From assembly GCF_004028235.1 (NCBI RefSeq), contig NZ_CP035037.1, positions 2,852,001-2,916,000 of the forward strand: a stretch of 64,000 bases of DNA. Reading direction: 5' to 3'. Shown piece after piece: positions 8,204 through 15,994 of the stretch. A program made the translations under genes and the position numbers. The notes under the pieces are model-generated. The model searched no databases. It was not told where the DNA came from and worked only from the letters and a program-made list of their open reading frames with translations. The stretch is from Leucobacter muris. Its GTDB lineage: Bacteria > Actinomycetota > Actinomycetes > Actinomycetales > Microbacteriaceae. Each line of letters begins with the position of its first letter. Within the stretch, counting starts at the first letter, position 1.

Positions 8204-9705
8204 GACTGGTTGCCCTCTCTGACCGAACCGAACGAGGCGTCGCGCACCGACCTCAGCGAGATGTCGTCGCCGGCGAGCTCGCCGCGGATGCGGCCGTCGC
8301 GCATCACGAGCACGCGGTGGCTCAGGTCGACGACCTCCTCGAAGTCCGAGGAGATGAGCACGACCGCGAGGCCCTCGAGCGCCATGCGATCGATGAGGCG
8401 GTAGAGGTCCTCGCGGGCCGCGACGTCGACGCCGCGAGAGGGCTCGTCGAGGATGATGACCGATGGGTTCGAGGCGAGCGCCTTCGCGAGCGACACCTTC
8501 TGCTGGTTGCCGCCGGACAGGTTGGCGAGCCGCCGCCTGCGGCTGCCGGCCTGCAGCGAGAGGTCGTTCGCGAAGCGGTCGGTGAGCTCGTTCTCCTTGC
8601 GGGTGCTGAGGATGCCGGCGGTGCTCACGCGCTTCAGCACCGAGGCGGTCGTGTTCTCGACCACCGAGGCGATGAGGAAGATGCCGTGCGCGTGGCGATC
8701 CTCGGGCACGTAGGCGAGACCCCGCTCGAGCGCTTTGCGCGGCGTCGGGCGCTCGAAGGCCGCGCCGTTCAGGTGCACCGCGCCGGCACCCGGGCGCAGT
8801 CCGTACAGGGTCTCGGCCAGCTCGGTGCGCCCGCTGCCGACCACGCCCGCGATCCCGAGCACCTCGCCGGGGTACACCTCGAACGAGACATCGACGAAGC
8901 CCTGCCCGCTCATCGACTCGACCGTCATCACCGGTGTGTCGCCGCGATCGAAGGCGGCGCCGCTGTTGCGGCGCTGCTGCAGCTGCGCATCGGGGACCAT
9001 GGCCTGCACGAGCGCGTCGACGTCGACCTCGGAGGTGTGCGACTGCAGCACCATGTTGCCGTCGCGCAGCACGGTCACACGGTCGCAGAGCTCGAAGATC
9101 TCGGACATGCGGTGGCTCACGTAGAAGATGCCGACGCCGCTCGCGGCGAGCTGCCGCAGCTGGGCGAAGAGGCGGTCGACCTCGCGGGCGGTGAGCGCCG
9201 CCGTCGGCTCGTCGACGATGAGCAGCCGGGCCTCGCGCAGGATGCCGCGCACCAGCTCGATGAGCTGCTGGTCGGAGATCGACAGCTCGCTCGCGGGCTG
9301 CTCGAGGTCGATGGGATGGCCGAGCGATCCGATCACCTCGGAGACCTCGTCGCGGCTCACCTTGCGCGAGCCGAGGGCGAGCACGACGTTCTCGTAGACG
9401 GAGAGGTTCGGGAAGAGCTTCGGCTCCTGCGGCACCATGTAGACCGAGTTGGCGTGGGCCGCCTTCGGCGAGAGGTTCTTCACCTCGTTGCCGCCGATGG
9501 CGATGCGACCGGCGTCGGGCTCGATGAGGCCGGTGATGGCCTTCATCAACGTCGACTTGCCCGCGCCGTTGCCGCCGACGAGGGCGTGGATCTCGCCCTG
9601 GTGCACGTCGATGTTGACGCCGCGCAGCACGGGGTTCCCACCGAACGACTTCCACAGGTCGTCGACCTCGACGACTACGGGACGTTGGGTCAGCGTGTCC
9701 GACAC
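8200..9705 (-). CDS. lsrA: LsrA, AI-2 ABC transporter ATPase (two ATPase domains)
   Basis: 501-aa sugar-type ATPase with two nucleotide-binding halves. The N-half has Walker A GGNGAGKST (residues 44-52) and Walker B LLIVDEPTAALT, with a degenerate signature (ELSISDQQ). The C-half has a degenerate Walker A (GVVGSGRTELAE) but a proper LSGGNQQKV signature and VIILDEPSRGVD. This split is the family norm (RbsA, LsrA). The start chosen is GTG 9705 because GGAGG at 9711-9715 is correctly spaced for it. An in-frame GTG at 9717 has no such site. It is the first gene of the operon and couples ATP hydrolysis to AI-2 import through LsrC/LsrD. Confidence 0.9.
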   Translation of the reverse strand: MSDTLTQRPVVVEVDDLWKSFGGNPVLRGVNIDVHQGEIHALVGGNGAGKSTLMKAITGLIEPDAGRIAIGGNEVKNLSPKAAHANSVYMVPQEPKLFPNLSVYENVVLALGSRKVSRDEVSEVIGSLGHPIDLEQPASELSISDQQLIELVRGILREARLLIVDEPTAALTAREVDRLFAQLRQLAASGVGIFYVSHRMSEIFELCDRVTVLRDGNMVLQSHTSEVDVDALVQAMVPDAQLQQRRNSGAAFDRGDTPVMTVESMSGQGFVDVSFEVYPGEVLGIAGVVGSGRTELAETLYGLRPGAGAVHLNGAAFERPTPRKALERGLAYVPEDRHAHGIFLIASVVENTTASVLKRVSTAGILSTRKENELTDRFANDLSLQAGSRRRRLANLSGGNQQKVSLAKALASNPSVIILDEPSRGVDVAAREDLYRLIDRMALEGLAVVLISSDFEEVVDLSHRVLVMRDGRIRGELAGDDISLRSVRDASFGSVREGNQS

Positions 9706-9741
9706 TGTCACCTCCACAGCACTGTGAGCGATAATTCACGA

Positions 9742-9798
9742 GGTGAGCATGCGCTCACCCTCTGACCAGATGATCTTGACACATGCTCACGGTGTAAG
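9742..9798. promoter_or_regulatory. candidate LsrR operator pair and lsr promoter region
   Basis: The gap upstream of lsrA holds GGTGAGC-ATGC-GCTCACC (9742-9759, a perfect 7-bp inverted repeat). About 25 bp further on is CATGCTCACGG (from 9782), whose CATGCTCAC is the exact reverse complement of GTGAGCATG in the first site. Two related sites upstream of the first gene fit an LsrR operator pair. A TTGACA at 9776-9781 (plus) could be a -35 for the helicase gene, but no good -10 follows. Confidence 0.5.
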
Positions 9799-9920
9799 CA
9801 AATGTAACTTTTCTGATCGTTACCGAAACGGCGCCTCCCGCCCGCACCCTCGCGACACCCCCTGCAGCGCCACGCCTTCCGGCGCACCCCGACGGGCCGG
9901 CGCCGGGGTAGCCTGGATCG

Positions 9921-11201
9921 GTGGCACGCCCCGACCTCTCCCCCGAGCAGCTCGCCGTATACGAGCGCATCGAGCACACCCGCGAGCACGTCTTCGTGAC
10001 CGGGCGGGCGGGTACCGGCAAGTCGACGATCCTGGGCCACCTGTCGTGGAACACCAGCAAGATCATCGCGGTCTGCGCCCCCACCGGCGTCGCCGCCCTC
10101 AATGTGGGCGGCCAGACCATCCACTCGCTGCTGCGCCTCCCCACCGGCATCATCGCCGATCACGACCTCGACCAGCCCGCCGAGCTCAAGAAGATGCTCG
10201 CCTCCATCGACACGCTCGTCATCGACGAGATCTCGATGGTCTCGGCCGACCTCATGGACGCGATCGACCGCTCGCTGCGTCTCGCCAGGGGCAAGCGCCA
10301 CGACCCGTTCGGCGGAGCCCAGATCATCATGTTCGGCGACCCCTTCCAGCTGCCGCCCGTGCCGCCCCGAGACCCCCACGAGCGCGCCTACTTCGCCGAC
10401 ACCTACCGCTCGCTGTGGTTCTTCGACGCGAAGGTCTGGGCCACCACGCCCATGTCGGTGATCGAGCTCAACGAGGTGCACCGGCAGCGCGACGACCGCT
10501 TCAAGCAGATCCTCGGAGCGGTGCGCCACGGCGTCGTCGAAGAGGATCAGGCGGCCGAGCTCAACGCGGCGGGCGCGCGCCCCGCGCCCCGCGACGTCAT
10601 CACGCTCGCCACGACCAACGCCACCGTCAACCGCATCAACGCCGAGCGGCTCGCCGAGATCCGCGGCTCATCGCTGCGCGCCGTCGCCGAGGTCAACGGC
10701 GAGTTCAGGGAGAACACCTACCCCGCCGACGAGGTGCTCGAACTCAAACCGGGCGCCCAGGTGATGTTCCTGCGCAACGACTCCGACGGTCGCTGGGTGA
10801 ACGGCACCATCGGCACGGTCTCCCGCATCGACGGCACCGTGTGGGTCGAGGTCGACCGCGAGGAGTTCGAGGTCGAGCCCACCGTCTGGGAGCGCTACCG
10901 CTACCGCTACGACGCCGAGACCAAGAAGCTCGAGAAAGAGGTCGTGGCCGAGTTCGAGCAGTTCCCGCTGCGCCTCGCCTGGGCCGTGACGGTGCACAAA
11001 TCGCAGGGCCACACCTACGACGCCGCCGTGATCGACCTCGGCCCCCGCGCCTTCAGCGCCGGCCAGACCTATGTGGCGCTCAGCCGCGTGCGCTCGCTCG
11101 ACGGGCTCTTCCTGCGGCGCCCGCTGCAGCCGCGCGACGTGATCGTCGACCCCAACGTCGTCAGGTTCTTCGCCGAGCGCCGCAGCCTCGAGAAGGCCTG
11201 A
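9921..11201 (+). CDS. PIF1/RecD-like superfamily 1 DNA helicase
   Basis: 426-aa single-polypeptide SF1B helicase. Motif I is GRAGTGKST at residues 28-36, then a Q/Ia region APTGVAALN, motif II VIDEISM, motif III FGDPFQLPP and, near the C-terminus, TVHKSQGHTYD and YVALSRVRS (motifs V/VI). The family unwinds DNA 5' to 3', often at forks, G-quadruplexes or R-loops. Short forms like this occur widely in actinobacteria, annotated as AAA-family ATPase. The start is GTG 9921. It is monocistronic and divergent from the lsr operon, with no evident functional link. Confidence 0.88.
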   Translation: MARPDLSPEQLAVYERIEHTREHVFVTGRAGTGKSTILGHLSWNTSKIIAVCAPTGVAALNVGGQTIHSLLRLPTGIIADHDLDQPAELKKMLASIDTLVIDEISMVSADLMDAIDRSLRLARGKRHDPFGGAQIIMFGDPFQLPPVPPRDPHERAYFADTYRSLWFFDAKVWATTPMSVIELNEVHRQRDDRFKQILGAVRHGVVEEDQAAELNAAGARPAPRDVITLATTNATVNRINAERLAEIRGSSLRAVAEVNGEFRENTYPADEVLELKPGAQVMFLRNDSDGRWVNGTIGTVSRIDGTVWVEVDREEFEVEPTVWERYRYRYDAETKKLEKEVVAEFEQFPLRLAWAVTVHKSQGHTYDAAVIDLGPRAFSAGQTYVALSRVRSLDGLFLRRPLQPRDVIVDPNVVRFFAERRSLEKA

Positions 11202-11268
11202 CCCCGTTCGACGGGCCCGTGCTCGCCGCGGTCGGCTCGCGCAGCCCGGCCGCGGCCTCCGCTCCCGG

Positions 11269-12303
11269 CTACGCCGCGACGGCGTCGCGCGCCTTGCCGA
11301 GGTCGATGAACACGGCCGTGTTGAACGCGTATGCGGCCCGCACCTCGTCGAGCATGCGCGCGCGCTCCTCGTCATCGAGGCCGGCCCCGAGCGCGTCGAG
11401 CGCGACCCGGTACTCGTTCTTGAAATCGACGAGCGAGCCCAGCTCCGAGAAGTCGTAGAAGGCGATCCCCTCACGATCCAGGCCGTGCTGCTTCGCGACC
11501 CGCTTCGCGATCATCTGGCCGCCGGACAGGTCGCCGAGGTAGCGCGTGTAGTGATGGGCGACGAGGCCGGCGACCCAGCCCTCCTCGGCGATCTCGCGGA
11601 TGCGCGCGGCGTACGCCGCGGTGGCGGGCACCGCCTCGATGCGCTCGCGCCAATCGTCGCCGATCAGGTGCGCGAGATCGGCCTCGATCGCCGGCATGCG
11701 CACGAGCCCCCGCGAGTGGAAGGGGGCGAAGGCGGGATCCGCCGCGAACCGATCGGAGCTCTCCTCGAGCGCCTCGTACATGTAGAAGTGCTGCGCCACG
11801 AGATCGATGTAGTCCTGCAGCGAGCCCTTGCCGCGCATGATGTCCTCCATGAAGGTGGCGCCCTCGCTGTCGGAGTGATCCGACCACGAGCTCTCGCGCA
11901 CCACCGTCGAGAACGGCTTCTCGCCCGACTCGGCGTCGCCCGCCGCGTGGCGCCCGCGCTGCGCGCCCCCGTGATGGTGGGCCCCGTGCGGCGAGGCGCT
12001 GCCGTGCTCCTCGCGGGCGGGCACCCCGAGCTTCTCGCAGGCCGACCGGTAGAGCGCGACGACCTCGCGGCGGATCTCGGGGCGCTCCGAGATCGCGCCT
12101 CCCGGCCACGGGACCGACACCTCGCGCTCGCCCGACGCGTCGGCCACGAGCCACACGCCGGCCTCGCCCGTCACCCCGACCATGCGGCTCGACACCGCGT
12201 CGGGGTAGCCGAACGCGCGGGCGATCAGCAGATTGTCTTCCGGGTGGTCGCCATTCATGTGACCGGTCACTGCGGCGATCACGTCATCTGCAAAGCTCAT
12301 CAC
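11269..12303 (-). CDS. biliverdin-producing heme oxygenase with N-terminal DUF2470 domain
   Basis: 344-aa fusion. Residues about 5-90 are a DUF2470 domain (MNGDHPEDNLLIARAFG), the split-barrel accessory domain found in HugZ/HutZ-type heme proteins. Residues 95-125 are a His-rich linker with six or more histidines. Residues about 130-340 are a canonical HmuO/HemO-type heme oxygenase, with the proximal heme ligand predicted at H143 (SWSDHSDSEGATFMEDIM) and the signature AHHYTRYLGDLSGGQ. It would release iron from heme in the cytosol and make biliverdin and CO. A near-perfect iron-box palindrome 15 bp upstream indicates iron-dependent repression. The fusion and the His linker suggest a built-in heme- or metal-holding module. 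Confidence 0.92.
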   Translation of the reverse strand: MMSFADDVIAAVTGHMNGDHPEDNLLIARAFGYPDAVSSRMVGVTGEAGVWLVADASGEREVSVPWPGGAISERPEIRREVVALYRSACEKLGVPAREEHGSASPHGAHHHGGAQRGRHAAGDAESGEKPFSTVVRESSWSDHSDSEGATFMEDIMRGKGSLQDYIDLVAQHFYMYEALEESSDRFAADPAFAPFHSRGLVRMPAIEADLAHLIGDDWRERIEAVPATAAYAARIREIAEEGWVAGLVAHHYTRYLGDLSGGQMIAKRVAKQHGLDREGIAFYDFSELGSLVDFKNEYRVALDALGAGLDDEERARMLDEVRAAYAFNTAVFIDLGKARDAVAA

Positions 12304-12317
12304 CGTCCCATCTTACT

Positions 12318-12334
12318 CAGGTAAGCCTTACCTG
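12318..12334. promoter_or_regulatory. DtxR/IdeR-type iron box upstream of heme oxygenase
   Basis: CAGGTAAG-C-CTTACCTG is a perfect 8-bp inverted repeat with the core of the DtxR consensus (TTAGGTTAGGCTAACCTAA). Its place just upstream of the heme oxygenase start fits repression when iron is plentiful. It could also reach the divergent lipoprotein gene at 12422. Confidence 0.75.
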
Positions 12335-12421
12335 GGGAGCCCCGGGAACCGCACTCCCAGACTCCCGCACTAGAATCTCATTTGTTCTTTATCGTGTTTC
12401 AGCCGAGATTGGCGGTCGAGT

Positions 12422-13699
12422 TTGATCCCGAGACTTGCACAGCGCTCCCGCTTCGCGGCCATCGCGCTCATCGCGACAGCCGCCCTCGGCCTCACCGCGT
12501 GCACCGGCGGATCCGCCGCCTCCCCCTCGGGAGACGTCGCCACCCTCGATCAGGGCCTCTCGGCCGGCATCGACGAGGCGATCGCGACCGCGATGCAGCA
12601 GAGCGGATCGACCGAAGCCGTCGTGGGGGTGTGGTCCGGTGAGAACGCGTACGTGCGGGGCTACGGCGACGGCGTCGACGGCAAGACCCTGATCCGCGGC
12701 GCCCAGGCCACGCAGCCGGTCATGTGCGCGCTGCTGCTCGACCTCGTCGAAGACGGCACGGTGAAGCTCGGCCGCCTCGTCGAGAAAGATCTGACCCGCC
12801 AGTCGGGCCTCGACGAGGTCACCTACGGCCAGCTCTGCGAGATGACCTCCGGGATCGCCGACTACAAGGCCGGCCTCGCCGACATCTTCGTCAATAACCC
12901 CACCCGCCCCTGGCCCGAGCAGGAGCTCATCGCCCAGGGCCTCACGGACTCGCCGCTCCCGTGGCCCGGGCTCGACGTGAACGTCTCCGACACCAACGCG
13001 CTCATCCTCTCCCGCGCGCTGCACGTCAAGACCGGAGACGACATCTCCGAACTGCTGAAGAGCCGCGTCTTCGAGCCGGCGGGCATGGGCTCCAGCTACT
13101 ACCCCGCGCTCACGAGCACCACCATCGGCGGCGACACGCTGGCGGGACTCGCCTACCCCTCCAACGGGGGCGCACCCGTCTGCGAGGCCGGAGCCGTCGA
13201 GAAGCCCGAGGTGTCGCCCTCCATGCTCGGCGGGGCCGGCGGCACGGTCACCACCGTGACCGACCTCAAGAACTTCTACGAGCACTACCTCGACGGCGCC
13301 TTCGGGGGCGAGGCCGCGCAGCAGGTCACGCAGACCGCTCCACTGCAGAACCCCGAGCGCGACGCCGAGGGCACCCCGACCGGCGAGCCCGACGAGGCCG
13401 GCCCCCAGTGGGCGTTCGGCATGGACAAGGTGGGCCCGCTCTACGGCCGCAGCGGGGCCATCACCGGCACGCTGACCGCCGCTTACCACGATCCCGAGTC
13501 CGGGTTCTCCGTGGTCGTCGCCCTCAACAACTCGTCGGCAGGCGCCGGTTTCGTGAAGACGCTCGCGTTCGAACTCGCCGCGCTCTCGTCCGAGGCGGGC
13601 GCCGGACCGGAGCTTCCGTGGACCGCCGCCGACCAGGCCGGCCTGCTCGCGCAGGCCGCCATCTGCCAGGCCGCACCCGAGGCCGAGGCCGCCGAATAG
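12422..13699 (+). CDS. lipoprotein of the serine-hydrolase/class C beta-lactamase fold, catalytic residues missing
   Basis: 425-aa exported lipoprotein: basic n-region, hydrophobic core and lipobox LTAC with Cys27. The rest follows the beta-lactamase/penicillin-binding family (LVEDGTVKLGRLV, LCEMTSGIADYKAG, FEPAGMGSSYYP, GGAGGTVTTVTDLKNFYEHY, SGFSVVVALNN). The catalytic SxxK is replaced at residues 93-98 by GAQATQ, the YxN region reads VSD, and the KTG/HxG position reads RSG. It is therefore probably a binding or regulatory pseudoenzyme of the cell surface. The start is assigned to TTG 12422 because no ATG or GTG gives the signal peptide. This codon choice is uncertain. Confidence 0.75.
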   Translation: MIPRLAQRSRFAAIALIATAALGLTACTGGSAASPSGDVATLDQGLSAGIDEAIATAMQQSGSTEAVVGVWSGENAYVRGYGDGVDGKTLIRGAQATQPVMCALLLDLVEDGTVKLGRLVEKDLTRQSGLDEVTYGQLCEMTSGIADYKAGLADIFVNNPTRPWPEQELIAQGLTDSPLPWPGLDVNVSDTNALILSRALHVKTGDDISELLKSRVFEPAGMGSSYYPALTSTTIGGDTLAGLAYPSNGGAPVCEAGAVEKPEVSPSMLGGAGGTVTTVTDLKNFYEHYLDGAFGGEAAQQVTQTAPLQNPERDAEGTPTGEPDEAGPQWAFGMDKVGPLYGRSGAITGTLTAAYHDPESGFSVVVALNNSSAGAGFVKTLAFELAALSSEAGAGPELPWTAADQAGLLAQAAICQAAPEAEAAE

Positions 13700-13753
13700 G
13701 GCGCCCGGCGAGCGCCCCGCGCCCTGCTATAGTTGGTGCGGCGCCATCGCCCT

Positions 13754-13827
13754 GGGATCGTCGTCTAATGGTAAGACATCAGCTTCCCAAGCTGAGAACG
13801 CGGGTTCGATTCCCGTCGGTCCCTCCA
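13754..13827 (+). tRNA. tRNA-Gly(CCC), 3' CCA encoded
   Basis: Cloverleaf read by hand: acceptor GGGATCG pairs with CGGTCCC (one G-U), anticodon stem TCAGC/GCTGA with loop TTCCCAA (anticodon CCC), T arm GCGGG-TTCGATT-CCCGT, discriminator T and encoded CCA. A TATAGT box lies about 25 bp upstream. The last 26 nt are duplicated downstream. Confidence 0.95.
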
Positions 13828-13916
13828 CTCCTGAAGGCCCGCCCCCGGCGGGCCTTCCCCCATTCCAGGACCTCCGGCAATCCCCGAGAACCCGGAACCG
13901 CGGCCGAGGCGGCCGC
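13802..13916. repeat. 115-bp direct repeat, copy 1 (tRNA-Gly 3' end plus terminator)
   Basis: This copy covers the last 26 nt of tRNA-Gly, the terminator and about 59 bp downstream. It is identical, by direct reading, to 13964-14078 (offset 162). Confidence 0.95.
13833..13857 (+). terminator. terminator hairpin after tRNA-Gly
   Basis: GAAGGCCCGCC, loop CCC, GGCGGGCCTTC: a perfect 11-bp stem 5 nt after the CCA. The following bases are C-rich rather than T-rich. A second copy occurs at 13995-14019 within the duplicated block. Confidence 0.75.
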
Positions 13917-13963
13917 AGCGGCGTGCGCGCGCAAAGCTTCGCTTTGCATTGAGCGCGCGGCCG

Positions 13964-14078
13964 GGGTTCGATTCCCGTCGGTCCCTCCACTCCTGAAGGC
14001 CCGCCCCCGGCGGGCCTTCCCCCATTCCAGGACCTCCGGCAATCCCCGAGAACCCGGAACCGCGGCCGAGGCGGCCGC
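13964..14078. repeat. 115-bp direct repeat, copy 2 (orphan tRNA 3' end)
   Basis: An exact copy of 13802-13916 that is not attached to a tRNA 5' part. The 47 bp between copies (13917-13963) hold a small hairpin, GCAAAGC-TTC-GCTTTGC, and no gene. A tandem duplication or the scar of an excised element inserted at the tRNA 3' end would both produce this. Confidence 0.95.
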
Positions 14079-14132
14079 TTCGACGCGCGGACCGCGCAGA
14101 CAGCCCCTCCCCGAGATGGGAGAATGGTGCTC

Positions 14133-15461
14133 ATGTCTTCACGCGCACACTCCGCACACACGCCGCTCGAGATCGGCGAGACGATCGAGCTCGACGTCAC
14201 CGGCATCGCCCACGGCGGGGTGAGCGTCGCCCGGCACGAGGGGCGCGTGGTGTTCGTCGCCGACGCGATCCCGGGCGAGCGGGTGCGCGCCCGGGTGACC
14301 GACGCGAAGAAGAAGTCGTTCGCCCGCGCGACGACGGTCGAGGTGCTCGACGCGTCAGAGGATCGCCGCGACCACGTCTGGGCCGAGGCCGCGCTCGATC
14401 GCGACCCCGAGGATCGTGCGGGCGGTGCCGAGTTCGGCCACATCTCGCCGGAGCGCCAGCGCGCGCTCAAGGCCGAGGTGCTGACCGACGCGATGCGGCG
14501 CTTCGGCGACGTCGAGCTCGCCGCCGAGGAGGGCGCGGATCTCGCCGAGGCGCTGGCCGAACTGGTCGAGCCGGCGCCCGGCGACGAGCAGACGGGCGGC
14601 CTCGGCTACCGTACGCGCGTGCGGCTGCACGTCGACGCCGAGACCGGCGCCGTCGGGCCCTACGCGGCGCGCAGCCGTCGTGTGATCCCGGTCGAGTCGC
14701 TGCCGCTCGCCACCGAGGGTATCGCGCAGATCGCGCCTCTCGGCGAGTCGATGCCGGGTGCCGCGACGGTCGACCTCATCGACCCGGCCGCCGACGACCC
14801 CCGCATGCTGCTCGGACTCACCGAAGAGAAGACGCGGGCAGGTGAGAACGACACGATCCGGGAGCTGGTCGAGGATCGCGGCTTCCTGGTGCGCGCCGGC
14901 GGCTTCTGGCAGGTGCATCGCCAGGCGCCGGCAGTGCTGTTCACCGCGGTGCGCGACGCGATCCTCGATCTGATCGACGACGGCCGCTTCGATCCTGCGG
15001 CGGGCAACCTCGATCTCTACGGCGGCGCCGGCCTGCTGGCCGCCGCGATGGCGGAGGCCGCCGGGCCCGCGCTCAAGGTGACCACGGTCGAGGCTGACGC
15101 CGGCGCGACCGACGACGCGGCCGAGAACCTTTCGGAGCTGGTGGGCGCGCTCGCCCTCACGGCTCGCGTGGACCGGCACCTGGCCGAGCTGCTGCAGGCC
15201 TCGGCGCCGGTGCGGGATCGACTGCGCCGCGGCACGGTGGTGCTGGATCCGCCCCGCTCGGGCGCGGGCGGCGGTGTGACGGGTCAGATCGCCGAACTCG
15301 CCCCGGCGAACATCGTGTACGTGGCCTGCGACCCGGTCGCGCTCGCCCGCGACACGAAGACGCTGCGCGAGTCGGGGTACGAGCTCACGGGTCTGCGCGC
15401 GTTCGACATCTTCCCGCACACGCACCACTTCGAGACGCTGGCGACGTTCCAGCGGGCGTAG
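14133..15461 (+). CDS. TrmA/RumA-type class I SAM-dependent RNA m5U methyltransferase
   Basis: 442-aa protein with an N-terminal TRAM RNA-binding domain (residues about 8-70, ELDVTGIAHGGVSVAR and FVADAIPGERVRARV) and a C-terminal Rossmann methyltransferase. It keeps the SAM-site LYGGAGLLAAAMA, the VVLDPPRSG loop and the nucleophile motif YVACDPVALARD. It would methylate U in rRNA or tRNA. The four cysteines that hold a 4Fe-4S cluster in E. coli RlmD are absent: the region reads AGGAEFGHISPERQ. The start at ATG 14133 is preferred over ATG 14124 because GGGAGA at 14118-14123 is correctly spaced only for it. Confidence 0.88.
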   Translation: MSSRAHSAHTPLEIGETIELDVTGIAHGGVSVARHEGRVVFVADAIPGERVRARVTDAKKKSFARATTVEVLDASEDRRDHVWAEAALDRDPEDRAGGAEFGHISPERQRALKAEVLTDAMRRFGDVELAAEEGADLAEALAELVEPAPGDEQTGGLGYRTRVRLHVDAETGAVGPYAARSRRVIPVESLPLATEGIAQIAPLGESMPGAATVDLIDPAADDPRMLLGLTEEKTRAGENDTIRELVEDRGFLVRAGGFWQVHRQAPAVLFTAVRDAILDLIDDGRFDPAAGNLDLYGGAGLLAAAMAEAAGPALKVTTVEADAGATDDAAENLSELVGALALTARVDRHLAELLQASAPVRDRLRRGTVVLDPPRSGAGGGVTGQIAELAPANIVYVACDPVALARDTKTLRESGYELTGLRAFDIFPHTHHFETLATFQRA

Positions 15462-15531
15462 CGGCGGGGCCGGTCGGGCTCGATCCCGACCCTCGCCCGC
15501 TGCGCGGCTGGCTTCGCAGCCCGGGCGTGGG

Positions 15532-15915
15532 TTATCGCACCCGCACCACGCCGGTCATCTCGGGGTGCACGGAGCAGTCGTATTCGAAGTCGCCCGCCTC
15601 GTCGAAGACGTGAGTGTAGCTGCCCTCGTGCATGAGCTCGCTCACGAAACTGCCGTCGGCGGCGACCACGTCGTGCTCGGCGGTGCCCTCGAACACCCAG
15701 CGCACGGCCGAACCCGGAGCGATCTCGACCTCGGCGGGCTCGAAGCGGTTGTCGACGGCGTGCACGGTCACGTCGGGTTCGGCGTCGTCGGAGGGCACGG
15801 GATCGGGCTTCGACGGCGAGCACCCCGTCAGGGAGGCGAGCGCCCCGACCCCGACGGCTCCGAGCACGCCGCCGATCGCTCCGCGGCGGGTGATCTCTGG
15901 GATTTCGCGGGACAC
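15532..15915 (-). CDS. exported cupredoxin (blue copper) lipoprotein
   Basis: 127-aa protein with a twin-arginine start (TRRGAIGGVLGAVGVGAL), lipobox LTGC and a plastocyanin/azurin-like domain (VTVHAVDNRFEPAEVEIAPGSAVRW). The type 1 copper ligands are all visible: His in AEHDVV and the C-terminal set Cys-x2-His-x2-Met in YDCSVHPEMTG. It is probably a surface electron carrier. It sits convergent to the methyltransferase gene and 79 bp downstream of lpdA in the same direction, so shared transcription with the quinone reductase is possible. Its redox partner is unknown. Confidence 0.88.
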   Translation of the reverse strand: MSREIPEITRRGAIGGVLGAVGVGALASLTGCSPSKPDPVPSDDAEPDVTVHAVDNRFEPAEVEIAPGSAVRWVFEGTAEHDVVAADGSFVSELMHEGSYTHVFDEAGDFEYDCSVHPEMTGVVRVR

Positions 15916-15994
15916 GGTGAGCTCCTGGGGGTCGAGGCGAGGGGAGTACGCGGCGACGGACGCGGCCGTCGCCGGCGGGAGGGGCGGGCCGGGC

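Noticed and set aside
5011-9705. Reading the transporter as a ribose or rhamnose importer
   Set aside because: The adjacent LsrK, LsrF and LsrR orthologs and the six AI-2 contact residues in the binding protein make AI-2 the better call. The aldolase gene alone would have suggested rhamnose.
9723-9740. CRP-like or lac-operator-like site (TGTGAGCGATAATTCAC)
   Set aside because: The half sites are 8 bp apart instead of 6 and the organism is an actinobacterium. It overlaps the region upstream of lsrA and is more likely part of that promoter.
13802-14078. CRISPR-like repeat
   Set aside because: There are only two copies, each 115 bp, containing a tRNA end and terminator. No array structure.
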